A stretch of DNA of 5,933 nt, taken from Bacteroidota bacterium (GTDB lineage Bacteria; Bacteroidota; Bacteroidia; CAMBQF01). The first letter of the stretch is position 1, and the number at the start of each line of letters is the position of its first letter. Made by a program: the position numbers and the translations under genes. The notes beneath the pieces were generated by a model. That model was not told the DNA's origin, did not search any database, and saw only the letters and a list, made by a program, of their open reading frames with translations. Shown here piece by piece: positions 5,550-5,933 of the stretch. The DNA lies in NCBI GenBank assembly GCA_027483285.1, contig JAIXUZ010000068.1:1-5933 (forward strand). Reading direction: 5' to 3'.

Positions 5550-5933
5550 TTATTCCGCTGCCACAGCCTTATTCAGCACCCTGGCATAAATAGCTTCGTA
5601 TTGTGGTAGTATATTATTAATATCAAATTCCAACGCCTTTTTATAGGCATTCTCTTTAAACTGAGAGTGAGTAATAGGGTCGGTAAGTATTTTAAGGGCG
5701 TTGGCAGCCATATCGTCTATGTCGCCCACGTTGCTGGTAAAGCCGGTAACCCCATTTATGTTCACTTCGGGCAGGCCGCCTGTATTGGTAGATATTACAG
5801 GCACTTTAGATGCCATGGCTTCTAATGCCGAAAGGCCAAAGCTCTCACTTTCTGATGTTAGTAAAAAGAGGTCAGATACTGCCAGTACTTTCTCTACTGT
5901 TTTCAGTTTACCCAAAAAGCGCACATCGCTCCA
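5550..5933 (-). CDS. bshA: BshA-like glycosyltransferase, C-terminal part (cut by window edge)
   Basis: The last 127 codons of a gene whose 5' part lies beyond the right edge; the frame is open to the final base (W-S-D-V-R-F-L-G-K at the edge), so no start is in the window and the GTG at 5924 should not be taken as one. It is the C-terminal nucleotide-sugar-binding lobe of a GT4 glycosyltransferase. The segment V-R-F-L-G-K, S-D-L-F-L-L-T-S-E, then E-S-F-G-L-S-A-L-E-A-M gives the retaining GT4 E-x7-E motif, followed by V-P-V-I-S-T-N-T-G-G-L-P-E and G-V-T-G-F. This run of motifs is close to that of N-acetyl-alpha-D-glucosaminyl L-malate synthase, which joins UDP-GlcNAc and L-malate in the first step of bacillithiol synthesis (family length about 380). 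A different GT4 enzyme remains possible because the N-terminal lobe, which binds the acceptor, is missing. It precedes the alpha/beta hydrolase by 22 bp. Confidence 0.78.
   Translation of the reverse strand, partial: WSDVRFLGKLKTVEKVLAVSDLFLLTSESESFGLSALEAMASKVPVISTNTGGLPEVNINGVTGFTSNVGDIDDMAANALKILTDPITHSQFKENAYKKALEFDINNILPQYEAIYARVLNKAVAAE

Overview
The window looks like chromosomal DNA from a member of the Bacteroidota. Four things point there: an exact TAnnTTTG-type -7 promoter element, A-rich leaders with no clear Shine-Dalgarno sequence, a secreted protein carrying the 'VGIGTTSP...GFLPPRM' N-terminal module common in that phylum, and a carboxypeptidase-regulatory-like domain with a signal peptide. 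A bacillithiol-type glycosyltransferase (BshA) at the right edge fits as well. I cannot place it to genus. I see no insertion sequence, tRNA, rRNA, CRISPR array, phage or plasmid gene, so this reads as an ordinary chromosomal segment with several under-described proteins rather than a mobile island.

Layout, left to right. A small secreted regulatory-like-domain protein (7-435, +) converges on a 340-residue protein of no named family that I recognise (497-1519, -); a pyrimidine-rich spacer with a 14-bp tandem duplication lies between them. The 168-bp divergent region 1520-1687 holds an exact -7 box and, upstream of it, a CRP/FNR-like palindrome. These drive a metallo-beta-lactamase/double-rhodanese fusion of the persulfide dioxygenase-sulfurtransferase (CstB-like) type (1688-3076, +), which is closed by a strong rho-independent hairpin. 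Then come three genes on the minus strand. A secreted collagen-like protein (3164-4345) has 48 uninterrupted Gly-X-Y triplets encoded largely by a 45-bp tandem repeat. A membrane-anchored alpha/beta hydrolase (4550-5527) and the 3'-terminal part of bshA (5550-5933, running off the edge) lie 22 bp apart and probably form one transcript, with bshA first.

How the genes may work together. The persulfide dioxygenase and BshA are plausibly linked by chemistry rather than by operon structure: BshA starts synthesis of bacillithiol, and low-molecular-weight thiol persulfides are the substrates of CstB-type enzymes. The two secreted proteins look like cell-surface or envelope components with no evident link to that pathway. 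The most interesting unexplained item is the 340-residue protein. It carries a G-D-x4-N catalytic-loop-like motif followed by I-D-F-D, which suggests a divergent protein-kinase-like (aminoglycoside phosphotransferase-like) fold. This is an inference from motif spacing only.
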